Source of the DNA: a virus
Virus record (IMG/VR): IMGVR_UViG_3300021093_000107
Location: 1 to 52,409 of that record
Reading direction: 5' to 3' (one strand)
DNA: 52,409 bases
A program made the translations under genes and the position numbers. A model generated the notes under the pieces. That model was not told where the DNA came from, ran no database searches, and saw nothing but the letters and a program-made list of their open reading frames with translations. Shown here in pieces: positions 18,783 to 26,906 of this stretch. How positions within the stretch are numbered: position 1 is the first letter of the stretch; the number at the start of each line of letters is the position of its first letter.

Positions 18783-19238
18783 TTATTTTGCTGTTGGTTT
18801 TCTTACTGTTGCTCTAAATTCTCTTACTGAACTAATACCAGGTGGCATACCTTCTCCGCCGTGATTAGCCATATACTCTTTAAAATTACCTTGATGTAAC
18901 TTTTGTTGTAGTAATTCTAATGCGTTCTCTTGTATTACAAACTCTTTAAACTCATCCCAATTACCACATGTATAATCTTCTTTAACAGTGCGAGTTACAG
19001 TACCTACATTAGTACGAATACTATCAGCACCGATCTTACTGCACTCGTCAAGTAAAACAACTTCAATCTGTTTTAGCTCTTCTTCTAATTGGCCGTTCTT
19101 GTTTTGATATTCTCTATACAGGTTACTCTTAGCATCCCTAATTGTCAAATAGGTTTTGACTAATTCTTCTAACTTCGGTGCTGATTCATGATCAGCTTCT
19201 ACTGCAACTTCTGATTCTACTTCTATGATTTCACTCAT
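18783..19238 (-). CDS. Coiled-coil replication-module protein, unknown function
   Basis: 151 residues. An acidic N-terminus is followed by a long coiled coil (about residues 22-65, EELVKTYLTIRDAKSNLYRE) and a compact C-terminus (DYTCGNWDEFKEFVIQENAL, GGEGMPPGISSVREF). The second half resembles a domain seen in phage proteins with a Gp157-like coiled coil, often next to SSB genes. Its start overlaps the helicase stop by 4 nt (ATGA). A host-nuclease-inhibitor or recombination-accessory role is possible but unproven. Confidence 0.6.
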   Translation of the reverse strand: MSEIIEVESEVAVEADHESAPKLEELVKTYLTIRDAKSNLYREYQNKNGQLEEELKQIEVVLLDECSKIGADSIRTNVGTVTRTVKEDYTCGNWDEFKEFVIQENALELLQQKLHQGNFKEYMANHGGEGMPPGISSVREFRATVRKPTAK

Positions 19239-20800
19239 TTCTCTAACTCCTCTCTATAAAGATCAACTAATTTTGTATGTAAATCTACCTTGCCTTGTAA
19301 CATGTTATACATCTTCTTTTCTACTTCCGAACCTTGTAAGTGTACTACCGTCATCTTATTCTTTTGTCCTACACGATCCATACGAGCGATACATTGTAAG
19401 TATGTTTCAACACTCATCACAGGACTCCAAAAGACTACGGTATTCGCGGCCGTCAATGTCACACCATGAGATGCAGATTGTGGTTGTATTACTAAGACTC
19501 TTGGATTTTCCATCGTCTGAAACTGATTAATAATATTAGCACGTTGTGTTGCTGATACATCACCTTGTATGACTTGGTTATGAATACCTTGCTTTGTTAA
19601 ATACTTAGATACAATTTCTATCGTATGTCTGAATGGTACAAAGATAATAACCTTATGTTCTGTTTCATCTATAGTTTCCATCAATGCATTTAAGCGAGGT
19701 TGGATATCAAACTCTAATACCTCTTTCTTGTCTGTATATACAGCACCGCCTGAAATCTGTAGAAGCTTACTTAAACCTGCGGCTGCATTCACAGCACTAA
19801 TCTGAACACCGGCAGCTTCAATCATCATCTGTTCTTTGAGTTGTTTATAATACTTCTGAACTTGTGGTGATAGTGGTATCTCTCTTGTTTGATACATGAC
19901 ATCAGGTAAGTCTAGACATTCATCTTTAGAAAAGCGGATAGCGGGTTGTAATACTTTAAAGACTTCATGCCTTGCATTATTTTTAGGTAACCATTTAAAT
20001 CTTGTCACTTGATACATAACCTTGTCACGCCAAGCCATACTAAATTTAGGCACGTTCTGCGGACAGACAAGTTTAGCTAGGCCATATGCATCAACGGGGG
20101 ACTGCGAAGCAGGTGTACCTGTCATCATCCATAGTTTTGTTTCAGGTTTGAGAAGTTTAGCCAGCGTCTTCCAGCGCGCGGTTTGTGGACTCTTGTAAGC
20201 ATTTGCTTCATCTACAATAATCAAATCAAAACCACCGTTCATAATAGCGTCTTTAACAATAGCCACACCATCATAATTAATAATGACAAACTTGTAATCG
20301 CCTTCAATAATCTTACGTCTTTTATCAGCACTACCATGTGCGACCGCCACTGAACGATGCATCGCCGTATTTAAAATATCAGCCTGCCATGCAGAATACA
20401 TAATCGACAAAGGACATATCACTAATGCTCGGTTTACTAAGCCCTTCGTCATTAAATAATCGGTGGCCCATATCACAGAAGAAGTTTTACCCGTACCAGC
20501 TTCGTTAAAACAAAAGGCACGATGATTAATGCTTAAAAACTCAGCAGTAACTTTTTGATGATTAAAAGGTTTATATAAGCCCGGATAGGTATATTCTTTT
20601 TGAATAGGTGAGGGTAAATTGTTTCGGAAAGAAACAATCTGGTTAAGCTTGGTCATCTCTGGCACATCCCAATAAACCACCATCTCGGTAAGATTACCGT
20701 TGCGTGATATGACTTCAGACTTTTCTATATTGCTTGTTATATGCGGAGCAATATGTTCCGGCACGGTCAGCTTTACAGCTGTGTTCTCAATAATTTCCAT
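19235..20800 (-). CDS. SNF2/DEAD-type superfamily 2 helicase
   Basis: 521 residues. Motifs in order: Q-like YKPFNHQKVTAEF, Walker A NEAGTGKTSSV (K105), VIINYDGVA, DEAN box (LIIVDEANAYKSP), TAT-like WMMTGTPASQSP, then the second RecA lobe with VIIFVPFRHTIEIV, SASHGVTLTAANTVVFWSP and QCIARMDRVGQKNKM. The arrangement is SNF2-like, typical of phage replication or recombination helicases. The gene has no room for an RBS if transcription starts from the promoter at 20807-20835, since the ATG falls where the transcript should begin. Confidence 0.9.
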   Translation of the reverse strand: MEIIENTAVKLTVPEHIAPHITSNIEKSEVISRNGNLTEMVVYWDVPEMTKLNQIVSFRNNLPSPIQKEYTYPGLYKPFNHQKVTAEFLSINHRAFCFNEAGTGKTSSVIWATDYLMTKGLVNRALVICPLSIMYSAWQADILNTAMHRSVAVAHGSADKRRKIIEGDYKFVIINYDGVAIVKDAIMNGGFDLIIVDEANAYKSPQTARWKTLAKLLKPETKLWMMTGTPASQSPVDAYGLAKLVCPQNVPKFSMAWRDKVMYQVTRFKWLPKNNARHEVFKVLQPAIRFSKDECLDLPDVMYQTREIPLSPQVQKYYKQLKEQMMIEAAGVQISAVNAAAGLSKLLQISGGAVYTDKKEVLEFDIQPRLNALMETIDETEHKVIIFVPFRHTIEIVSKYLTKQGIHNQVIQGDVSATQRANIINQFQTMENPRVLVIQPQSASHGVTLTAANTVVFWSPVMSVETYLQCIARMDRVGQKNKMTVVHLQGSEVEKKMYNMLQGKVDLHTKLVDLYREELEK

Positions 20801-20806
20801 CTAGTT

Positions 20807-20835
20807 ATAATACTACGAGCTTAACTATGTGTCAA
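20807..20835 (-). promoter_or_regulatory. Sigma70-type promoter upstream of the helicase gene (leaderless geometry)
   Basis: On the minus strand TTGACA (20835-20830) is followed after 17 nt by TATTAT (20812-20807). The helicase ATG begins at 20800, six bases after the -10 box, so the predicted start site coincides with the start codon. The 20 nt upstream of the -35 box (AGTAAAATATTAG) match those upstream of the promoters at 33210 and 35442. Confidence 0.8.
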
Positions 20836-20867
20836 CTAATATTTTACTATTTTTTTTGTTTCGCGTT

Positions 20868-21524
20868 TCATGCCCAATTAAATTCACAGGTTTTTACTGG
20901 ACAAAATCTACATAAAGGCGTAGGGTTTGGTGGCCATGAATCGTCAGTATAGGAATTAGTTAGTCTTGTCAATGGGCCTGTAAACTTCTCCCATGATTTA
21001 TCTATGTCTTTACGTTCGTACTCTTCTGTGATAAATACATTGTGCATTACAAATAATAAACCCGCTTTAATTTTATTGACATTTGGAAAATGTGCAAACG
21101 TCATAAGTGCCATCAGTCTTAACTGGTTAGGGTCGGGATACTTATGAGAGCCAGTCTTATAATCCACGATGAAAGCGTAATCATTATCAACAATAAGTAA
21201 ATCAACAATGCCGCGCACCCAACGGTTATCATCAGTGAAATCGCACGGCGTACGGTCTTCATATAAAGCCATTTCATATTCGGGATATTTATCGCCGGGT
21301 ATTTGCTTAAGAGAATCCACTGCAGGTTTAAACCTAAGATAATTAACTGTAAGTTCCGTACCATTTTTAACATAGTCTTCCAAAGCTTTATGTACTTCTG
21401 TTCCATATTTCATTTGCTCCGATGGAATGATTGTATAATTTTGTGCAACCTTAATTTCGTAGTATTGCCTGGGGCAGTTTTGATATTGCTTGAGAGAGGA
21501 GTATGACCAGCTAAACTCAGACAT
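20868..21524 (-). CDS. PD-(D/E)XK nuclease, Cas4/RecB-type with Fe-S cysteines
   Basis: 218 residues. Features: WSYSSLKQYQNCPRQYYEIK (C17), GTEVHKALEDYV (motif I His), RGIVDLLIVD, VDYKTGSHKYPD (D-x-K active site), QLRLMALM, and a C-terminal LCRFCPVKTCEF (C205, C208, C213). Four cysteines around the nuclease core are the arrangement of Cas4/AddB-type iron-sulphur exonucleases. It probably processes DNA ends in recombination with the neighbouring helicase. The promoter at 20807 reads away from this gene, so it is served by an upstream promoter. Confidence 0.88.
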   Translation of the reverse strand: MSEFSWSYSSLKQYQNCPRQYYEIKVAQNYTIIPSEQMKYGTEVHKALEDYVKNGTELTVNYLRFKPAVDSLKQIPGDKYPEYEMALYEDRTPCDFTDDNRWVRGIVDLLIVDNDYAFIVDYKTGSHKYPDPNQLRLMALMTFAHFPNVNKIKAGLLFVMHNVFITEEYERKDIDKSWEKFTGPLTRLTNSYTDDSWPPNPTPLCRFCPVKTCEFNWA

Positions 21525-21699
21525 TATTTATTTTTCTGACGAGTTCAGTCTCAATCTTTGTACGCTTTTTACCTTTTTCAGCTTTAACTAACGCTTCTTC
21601 TAATTGTTTAATAGTAAATGCTTTATACTTGGGTCTATCATTCCTAGTTTTCATAGGATTATTATGACGCTTACTCTTGTGTATTTGTGATTGTGCCAT
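21517..21699 (-). CDS. Small basic protein, unknown function
   Basis: 60 residues, very Lys/Arg-rich (MAQSQIHKSKRHNNPMKTRN, then KQLEEALVKAEKGKKRTKIE). It overlaps the genes on both sides by 8 nt (nuclease start) and 29 nt, consistent with coupled translation. A predicted basic N-terminal arm plus a helix suggests nucleic-acid binding. No family recognised. Confidence 0.5.
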   Translation of the reverse strand: MAQSQIHKSKRHNNPMKTRNDRPKYKAFTIKQLEEALVKAEKGKKRTKIETELVRKINNV

Positions 21700-21880
21700 C
21701 TTCTACCTTTTCTACTTCGCCTGTTGATTTATTAAGTTGATATTCATGTAAGTGTGGAGATACATCATCACTTTTCTTTTTCTTACCAAAAATTAAATCA
21801 AAGTTATTTTCAAACATTTCGTTATTAGGTTTAGATATTATCCATGCTTCTGTTATATTATTCTGCGCGGTGTTTTTCAT
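21671..21880 (-). CDS. Small hypothetical protein
   Basis: 69 residues with NNEMFENNFDLIFGKKKKSD followed by a mixed acidic C-terminus. It overlaps the upstream gene by 4 nt and the downstream one by 29 nt. It lies in the replication operon between the 334-residue protein and the nuclease. No domain or homology recognised. Confidence 0.5.
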   Translation of the reverse strand: MKNTAQNNITEAWIISKPNNEMFENNFDLIFGKKKKSDDVSPHLHEYQLNKSTGEVEKVEDGTITNTQE

Positions 21881-22881
21881 CTTGCCTCCAATAAACTATA
21901 TTTACCTATTGCGTAGGTTTTTATTATTTTACCATTATCTTCGTCGCCTACTTCCATTGGGGCAATCCAAATTTGTTTGCCAGATTTAGGAGTTCTTCTC
22001 CAATGGCCACGTCTCCAATGTAAACGAGGTGAAGCATGAGTACCATGGGGCGTTGATGAGATGATTGCTTTCTTGCCTTCAATGACCGCCATTTTAAATT
22101 CGATCAAAGGTTTTTTGCCTTTGCTAATTCGCTTTCTATTGGCCCTAATTTCTTCAGATGTTGGTACTGACATATAAAAACTATTTTTACTTAGTGTCAT
22201 CATATAAATAGCAGTAATTGCTGAATGAACATAACTAGGCATGTATTTTTCTTTTTCAATTATTAATCTACTATTTGGGTCATAAACTTTATCAGATAAT
22301 TTAAATCTTAATTCATTTCCATCGTGAATAATTTTTGCAGTATCAATATAAATATTATCTTTTTGATTGGGCTTTCCTAATAATACTTTTATCTCTATGC
22401 CGTCTATAACTTCAGATAAAAAATAACAATATAACATGTTAACAGACCCGTTTTGGTTCTCATGAGGTGCAGCTTGTGTTATTCCGGAGTCATTATTAAA
22501 ATCTATATTTACCATTTCCCCTGAAATAACAGTCATCTTGGGAAAAGGTAATCTAATAGCAGCTACTTCTTTAAATGCTTCTGCCATAGTTTTTACATCT
22601 TGAGTGTAATGAGGCTCAAGAATTATTTTAGGATATTCTAATATACATTCCGCTAATTCAGGTCCAGCGTTCTTTTTAGATGATATACATTTATTCGCGC
22701 TACCTAATCTAACAAAATCGCTAAAAGATTTTAATACGGCATCTTTGACTTTAGCTTCTTGCACGGCATCTTTAGTACTAGGGTAAACATCCATCATACC
22801 CATCAATGAAATAGGATTATATCCAGTTAATATATGCTCTTCATCAACAATCGCCATAGCTATCACCATAGTTAGCTTCAC
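21877..22881 (-). CDS. Conserved protein with HWRRGHWRR motif, unknown function
   Basis: 334 residues if read from 22881; ATG codons at 22869 and 22857 are alternatives because the gene overlaps the polymerase 3' end by up to 38 nt. The C-terminus contains a His/Arg signature, SPRLHWRRGHWRRTPKSGKQ then IWIAPMEVGDE, which recurs in unannotated proteins of many phages next to polymerase genes. The rest is a mixed alpha/beta chain without classical enzyme motifs. The motif suggests nucleic-acid or phosphate contact, but no function is assigned. Confidence 0.65.
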   Translation of the reverse strand: MKLTMVIAMAIVDEEHILTGYNPISLMGMMDVYPSTKDAVQEAKVKDAVLKSFSDFVRLGSANKCISSKKNAGPELAECILEYPKIILEPHYTQDVKTMAEAFKEVAAIRLPFPKMTVISGEMVNIDFNNDSGITQAAPHENQNGSVNMLYCYFLSEVIDGIEIKVLLGKPNQKDNIYIDTAKIIHDGNELRFKLSDKVYDPNSRLIIEKEKYMPSYVHSAITAIYMMTLSKNSFYMSVPTSEEIRANRKRISKGKKPLIEFKMAVIEGKKAIISSTPHGTHASPRLHWRRGHWRRTPKSGKQIWIAPMEVGDEDNGKIIKTYAIGKYSLLEAR

Positions 22882-24703
22882 ATGCCACAGGTAGCCCGGT
22901 TGCCCAGGTGGGAGGAGTGGACATAGTGTCCGTGATATAGAGGAGAGAGGTCTCTACATCATTTTCCGGGACAACACAGACTACTGCGTCATGAACGGTT
23001 AAAACAGGTCTATATTTTTTATTAATCTCTAGCATCTGTTGTCCCACAATAATGCGGGCTAGTGCTTGGATTACATTCTCTACGACAGATCCACCCCAAA
23101 TGCTATTAAAACCTTGTCTAGACTTGTAAACAAATTTAGACTTGGATTCTGAAGTATCCCATGTAAGACCTGGATATTGTAGATACAAACCGTTCGGTAA
23201 TTGTATGCCTTTTGGTGTTACAAGTAAAGCTTTAGTCGGGCCTAAGTGATAGGGTTCTTTTCCTTTTGACCAGTTAGCTATATCTTGTAGTGCGTTATCA
23301 CATGCACCCCATAACTGAATCACCTTATCATTAACTTCTCGATACACACCTACAAGTCTTTTACATTCTTGATCATCAAACTCTACACCGGCCGCAAGCT
23401 TTAATGTGCTTTGTAATTTAGCCCAACCTGTGCCGTACCCCAATCCGAGGATGCATGTCTTGCCTACTGCACGTTCTGTCTTATCTTCTTTAGTGATTGT
23501 CTTACCATAAACTTTAGTAGCAAACTCACAATAAACATCACGGCCTTCCTTATACCAATCTAAGACATCGTTCTGTCCTGCTACCCATACTAATACGCGG
23601 GCTTCAATCTGAGATGAGTCACAGTTAATGACTTTATGACCTTGTGGTGCTATGACTGCGTTCTTTAATGCTTTCTTTTTCTTATCCCTAGCCGGTAAAT
23701 TTTGGAAGTTAACCTTATCTGACCCCGCCCATCGTCCTGTGTGTGCGCCATAATACTTTAACGGAATAGGAAGCTTACCTTTGTTACGACCTCCAATACT
23801 TAGAAATCTTTCAATACGAGATTCTTCTATGGTACTTTTAGTACCCAACCTCACGCGACAAAGTTCTTGAATGAATGGATCTTCGTGATCACATAAATCT
23901 AAAAAGCCTTGGTCACCCTTCGCTAATGCAAATGTTTCTTTGCCCGTCGCTGGGCTTATCTTTGTAGGGACTTTAACTCCAAACTCTTGTAGTATCTCAG
24001 CAAACTGTTTATTAGAGGCTAGCTTTCCTCGCACGCACTCTTCTGTATCACACTCAAGTTTTACCATAAGGCCTTGTAATAACTGAGACTTCTCTTGTTG
24101 GACTTCTTCTAACCTAGCTTGTAGGAGGGCATCATCTAATTCAAGTGTAGGCTCGGTGTACATACGCAAGGTCATGTCAATCAGTTTTATTTCTTCTTCG
24201 GGAAAGTTTGGTGCTAGGACTTCAAAAAGTTTATACGTGAGTTCAACGTCGTTCTTGCAATACTCACCATATTGTAATAGGTCTGACTCGGTAAAATGTT
24301 CTAGTCTTTTGCCTTTGGCTTGGACTACTTCGGTGCCTTTAACGCCAAGAGAATACTTCTCAACCAAGAATGCAAGGCTTCCACCCGCATCGACGCCATG
24401 TATAGCACGAGCCATACCAAGAGTGTCAAGATATAAACTAGGAATAATACCATAACGGAAAGACAATATAGCACCGTCAAACTGAGTGTTATGACAGAGG
24501 AGAGCGGAGTTTTTCCAATCGATATTGTGGAGAGCTTCGTTGACTTCGTTGCCTGAGTACCACTTCGTCTCGCCTTCCTCAATTTTAATACCAACGCCAA
24601 TAACTTGGAATCTTTCATCTCGTATATATTCCTCTGTGGTTAGGTTTGATAATGAAAAACCTACGTCGTAGTAGGTCTCAAAATCTAGTGTGACTAATTG
24701 CAT
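22844..24703 (-). CDS. DNA polymerase, family A (with 3'-5' exonuclease)
   Basis: 619 residues. The exonuclease starts immediately (LVTLDFETYYD, D7 and E9). Polymerase motif A is CDSSQIEARVLVWVAGQ, motif B is RAVGKTCILGLGYGTGW and motif C is LTVHDAVVCVVP. No 5'-3' exonuclease domain is present, as usual for phage PolA. The residue equivalent to E. coli Phe762 is Leu (L419), a variant discussed for virioplankton polymerases. It works with the primase-helicase, SSB-like protein and SNF2 helicase of the same operon. Confidence 0.95.
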   Translation of the reverse strand: MQLVTLDFETYYDVGFSLSNLTTEEYIRDERFQVIGVGIKIEEGETKWYSGNEVNEALHNIDWKNSALLCHNTQFDGAILSFRYGIIPSLYLDTLGMARAIHGVDAGGSLAFLVEKYSLGVKGTEVVQAKGKRLEHFTESDLLQYGEYCKNDVELTYKLFEVLAPNFPEEEIKLIDMTLRMYTEPTLELDDALLQARLEEVQQEKSQLLQGLMVKLECDTEECVRGKLASNKQFAEILQEFGVKVPTKISPATGKETFALAKGDQGFLDLCDHEDPFIQELCRVRLGTKSTIEESRIERFLSIGGRNKGKLPIPLKYYGAHTGRWAGSDKVNFQNLPARDKKKKALKNAVIAPQGHKVINCDSSQIEARVLVWVAGQNDVLDWYKEGRDVYCEFATKVYGKTITKEDKTERAVGKTCILGLGYGTGWAKLQSTLKLAAGVEFDDQECKRLVGVYREVNDKVIQLWGACDNALQDIANWSKGKEPYHLGPTKALLVTPKGIQLPNGLYLQYPGLTWDTSESKSKFVYKSRQGFNSIWGGSVVENVIQALARIIVGQQMLEINKKYRPVLTVHDAVVCVVPENDVETSLLYITDTMSTPPTWATGLPVACEANYGDSYGDC

Positions 24704-24808
24704 AGGGTTCCTATGTTTGTTTTAATTGGTGGGCTACTCGCGGTTAATATAAATGCAAAAATACCATCACGAATTTAAACATATAAAAAGTGCTTTCGCC
24801 CATATTCT

Positions 24809-25081
24809 TTATAAGGTTGATAATAATAGCAGGATAACTACTACAACTGCAACCATTATTTTTTCGTTACGTTTTTCTTTCTTGTCTGTGTCATCGCTTT
24901 CATATTGTTCACCAAACGCTTCATAAGATGAACGTGGTGTAGGTTTGTCGAACGCGTCGGGTTGAAAGAATCGCCACCCTTTCTTTGCGTTCTTTGCAAA
25001 TATTTTCATTTGCCATGCTTCAAATTCTCTTATAGCTTGTCTTGCGGTTGGATCAAAGTTATTTAAATTTGCGTTTCGCAC
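24809..25081 (-). CDS. Small tail-anchored membrane protein (GTG start)
   Basis: 90 residues from GTG at 25081, chosen because AGGAG lies 7 nt upstream and just after the stop of the preceding gene; longer upstream readings would overlap that gene heavily. A soluble charged N-terminus (FDPTARQAIREFEAWQMKIF) is followed by an acidic linker and one C-terminal hydrophobic helix (KIMVAVVVVILLLLSTL). C-terminal anchoring would place the body in the cytoplasm. Function unknown. The following 24704-24808 stretch has no gene. Confidence 0.6.
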   Translation of the reverse strand: MRNANLNNFDPTARQAIREFEAWQMKIFAKNAKKGWRFFQPDAFDKPTPRSSYEAFGEQYESDDTDKKEKRNEKIMVAVVVVILLLLSTL

Positions 25082-25103
25082 AATCTTTCTCCTTTGGTTT
25101 TTG

Positions 25104-25298
25104 TTATTTTGCGTATTTCTCAAATTCATTTCGGCACTCAATTGAACACCAACGTCTGTCATCTTTGATTGGATTCTCACACCATATACATTTCCCTGTT
25201 TGATTAGAAGATTTTTTGATTTTATCATGCGCATTCCTTATCCCGACATCGATAGCGTGTTGCATTAAATCATTAGCTACGTCAGCATCATCATTCAT
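25104..25298 (-). CDS. Small C4 zinc-finger protein (DksA/TraR-like finger)
   Basis: 64 residues. An N-terminal helix (MNDDADVANDLMQHAIDVGI) and C-terminal CIWCENPIKDDRRWCSIECR give a C-x2-C-x12-C-x3-C finger, as in TraR/DksA-type small phage proteins that bind in the RNA polymerase secondary channel. This makes it a candidate modulator of host transcription. It overlaps the preceding gene by 4 nt (ATGA). Confidence 0.75.
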   Translation of the reverse strand: MNDDADVANDLMQHAIDVGIRNAHDKIKKSSNQTGKCIWCENPIKDDRRWCSIECRNEFEKYAK

Positions 25299-25531
25299 CT
25301 AACAAATTCTTTATCTCTTGATTGTATATAAAAATACTTACGCCACACCCCACCTCTAGGTTGTGCTTTTGGTAAACTAATTAAACCTTGCTTATCTAGT
25401 TCTCTTATACGTTGGTGGTTACCATGACTATTTAATATAACTTGATTTCTCCCTGCATTGGGGCAGTCTTCCATATACTTATTTACGATTACAATAAGTT
25501 CTTCATCTGTATTTGCTTTATGTCTACTCAT
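25295..25531 (-). CDS. Small winged-helix-like protein
   Basis: 78 residues from ATG 25531, whose A is the last base of the previous TAA stop, with AGGGGAG upstream. The pattern NQVILNSHGNHQRIRELDKQ followed by GLISLPKA and RKYFYI looks like helices plus a wing of a winged-helix DNA-binding fold. No closer identity. It may regulate the accessory region. Confidence 0.55.
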   Translation of the reverse strand: MSRHKANTDEELIVIVNKYMEDCPNAGRNQVILNSHGNHQRIRELDKQGLISLPKAQPRGGVWRKYFYIQSRDKEFVR

Positions 25532-25713
25532 TAAAACACACACTCCCCTACTAATTTAAATAAGTCTTCTTTAACTTCCATTGGTTTATCTAGTTTCACT
25601 ACCTTAACATGTGGGTTGTTATCTGTAAACCACTTTGCTTCCTTGACAGACCAACGATGTTTGCGTATAACCTCGCCTTCGTCATCTACTACTGCATAGC
25701 TAAACGGTATCAT
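25531..25713 (-). CDS. Small hypothetical protein
   Basis: 60 residues beginning SYAVVDDEGEVIRKHRWSVK. The alternating strands with a central helix (KEAKWFTDNN) look like a compact beta-alpha fold. It overlaps the preceding 53-codon gene by 14 nt and shares a base with the next start. No family recognised. Confidence 0.5.
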   Translation of the reverse strand: MIPFSYAVVDDEGEVIRKHRWSVKEAKWFTDNNPHVKVVKLDKPMEVKEDLFKLVGECVF

Positions 25714-25861
25714 CTGTCCACCTCGTTTTAAAATGCCACCACATTTTTCTTAACCTCCTTATCTCTTGGTCAATTCGTTTACGTTTATCTAACCCACGCA
25801 TTTTATGAAAACGTTTTAACAATAGATTCCCATTAATTCTAGAAGGTCTTAACACAATCAT
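25700..25861 (-). CDS. Very small basic protein (53 aa)
   Basis: Starts at ATG 25861 inside the stop of the upstream gene (ATGA overlap) and ends with TAG at 25700. It is strongly basic and helical: MRGLDKRKRIDQEIRRLRKM followed by WWHFKTRW. The overlap geometry and an internal AAGGAGGT-like site near its 3' end support a real translated frame. Possibly a nucleic-acid- or membrane-surface-binding peptide; unproven. Confidence 0.5.
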   Translation of the reverse strand: MIVLRPSRINGNLLLKRFHKMRGLDKRKRIDQEIRRLRKMWWHFKTRWTDDTV

Positions 25862-26061
25862 ATCAATATACTCCAACAGATTTGTAGCTTATTCCAAAAT
25901 GATAGTTTCTTTGAGTTTGCTACTGTGTAATCTGATAGTACCTTATGAATCCCTGCTCGCAATATAATTTCTCTGCTTGCTTGGTTCATATCTAGTGTTA
26001 ATTTGCAATCACCATCTTTGGTATCTTTAATGCTTACTACTTTAATGTATGGCTTTGCCAT
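25858..26061 (-). CDS. Small hypothetical protein
   Basis: 67 residues from ATG 26061, preferred over 26094 because AAGGAG lies 7 nt upstream. Sequence starts MAKPYIKVVSIKDTKDGDCK, with strands then a helix, and ends in a Trp-containing hydrophobic stretch (FWNKLQICWSILI). No recognised family. The stop overlaps the next start (ATGA). Confidence 0.55.
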   Translation of the reverse strand: MAKPYIKVVSIKDTKDGDCKLTLDMNQASREIILRAGIHKVLSDYTVANSKKLSFWNKLQICWSILI

Positions 26062-26071
26062 GTTATTCTCC

Positions 26072-26374
26072 TTATTGGTATCTTTTATCACCATCTATAC
26101 TAAAATTAGGGTTAGCTTCTATATTAAATCTTGGGTCTGCATCTATGTTAAATCTTGGGTCTGCGTAAGGATTGAATCGTGGGTCTGCATTTAAATTAAA
26201 TCTTGGGTCTGCATCTATATTAAATCGAGAATCCCCATATATGTTTCCCCCTTCAGAGTTAAGCCACCTACCTTTATCATCTCTAAACATTCTTGGTTCT
26301 GCTTGCACATGCGTTGTGCAGATTGAAATTACTAACCCTACCAATAAACTTTTAATTATTTTTTGCGTTACCAT
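26072..26374 (-). CDS. Secreted octapeptide-repeat protein (ADPRFNxx repeats)
   Basis: 100 residues. A Sec-type signal peptide (IIKSLLVGLVISICTTHVQA, then EP) is followed by a linker and about seven 8-residue repeats (residues about 46-98) of consensus ADPRFN-I/L-D/N: GDSRFNID, ADPRFNLN, ADPRFNPY, ADPRFNID, ADPRFNIE, ANPNFSID, GDKRYQ. The matching DNA is a 24-nt tandem repeat. The product should be exported to the periplasm or surface. No lysis or enzymatic motif is present. Function unknown; the RBS is GGAG 7 nt upstream. Confidence 0.7.
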   Translation of the reverse strand: MVTQKIIKSLLVGLVISICTTHVQAEPRMFRDDKGRWLNSEGGNIYGDSRFNIDADPRFNLNADPRFNPYADPRFNIDADPRFNIEANPNFSIDGDKRYQ

Positions 26375-26495
26375 CTTTGGTCTCCGTTTGTTCTACTTTA
26401 GGTTTATCTATACCTAAGTCTTTTTTTATATCATCTTTATATAACCCAATCCACAATGCCAAATATATTGCAAGCCCGATTGTTACGCCGTCCAT
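26352..26495 (-). CDS. Small membrane protein (47 aa)
   Basis: ATG 26495 has an AAAGGAG site 8 nt upstream that lies within the end of the preceding gene. One N-terminal hydrophobic helix (GVTIGLAIYLALWIGLY) is followed by a Lys/Asp-rich tail. It overlaps the repeat-protein gene by 23 nt. It is part of a run of membrane or exported products between 26.07 and 27.48 kb. Confidence 0.55.
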   Translation of the reverse strand: MDGVTIGLAIYLALWIGLYKDDIKKDLGIDKPKVEQTETKDGNAKNN

Positions 26496-26496
26496 A

Positions 26497-26688
26497 TTAA
26501 AAACTCCTTTGTTCAAAGCATTCAAGGTGTGACTTCACAAACATATTGGTTCTTACTTCTTCATAGAGTTCACCTTGTATACATTTTAAATTCATCTTGT
26601 ATTTCTTTTGCATGTGGTTATATGCACCTAACCCATACCCTGTCATTATTGATACTACAATAATAATACCCATAATTAATTTATCCAT
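26497..26688 (-). CDS. Small single-TM protein, possible inner-membrane spanin-like
   Basis: 63 residues. An N-terminal membrane segment (LIMGIIIVVSIMTGYGLGAY) is followed by a charged tail with two Cys. It starts inside the stop of a predicted lipoprotein gene (TAATG) and lies close to a SleB-type hydrolase. A TM protein next to a lipoprotein is the layout of two-component spanins, but the tail is short and no coiled coil is convincing. Confidence 0.45.
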   Translation of the reverse strand: MDKLIMGIIIVVSIMTGYGLGAYNHMQKKYKMNLKCIQGELYEEVRTNMFVKSHLECFEQRSF

Positions 26689-26906
26689 TACCCTCTCCTT
26701 ATTAAATATGTTTTACTTACTCGACACACTTTATTACCTTTGATTACATTAATCACGTTGCATTTAATCACAGGTTTACTTTGTGATATTAAATACTGTT
26801 CCCCTGCATACTGCACCCCAGTTTGCGTAGCCACACTTGTAGCCACAGATGCACACCCTAAATTAAAGACCGTTGTAAGCATCAATAAGACGTTGCGTAG
26901 ATTCAC
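26688..26906 (-). CDS. Probable small lipoprotein
   Basis: 72 residues from GTG 26906. A basic start and hydrophobic stretch (MNLRNVLLMLTTVFNLGCAS) end in Cys18. The lipobox NLGC is imperfect, because Asn replaces the usual Leu at -3. The mature part has two further Cys. Overlaps the upstream gene by 44 nt, so a later start at 26882 is possible but would lose the basic N-terminus. Could be an outer-membrane spanin partner; inference only. Confidence 0.45.
   Translation of the reverse strand: MNLRNVLLMLTTVFNLGCASVATSVATQTGVQYAGEQYLISQSKPVIKCNVINVIKGNKVCRVSKTYLIRRG

Noticed and set aside
26090-26240. Possible CRISPR-like array because of regular 24-nt repeats
   Set aside because: Repeats are contiguous with no spacers, stay in frame and encode the ADPRFN octapeptides on the minus strand.
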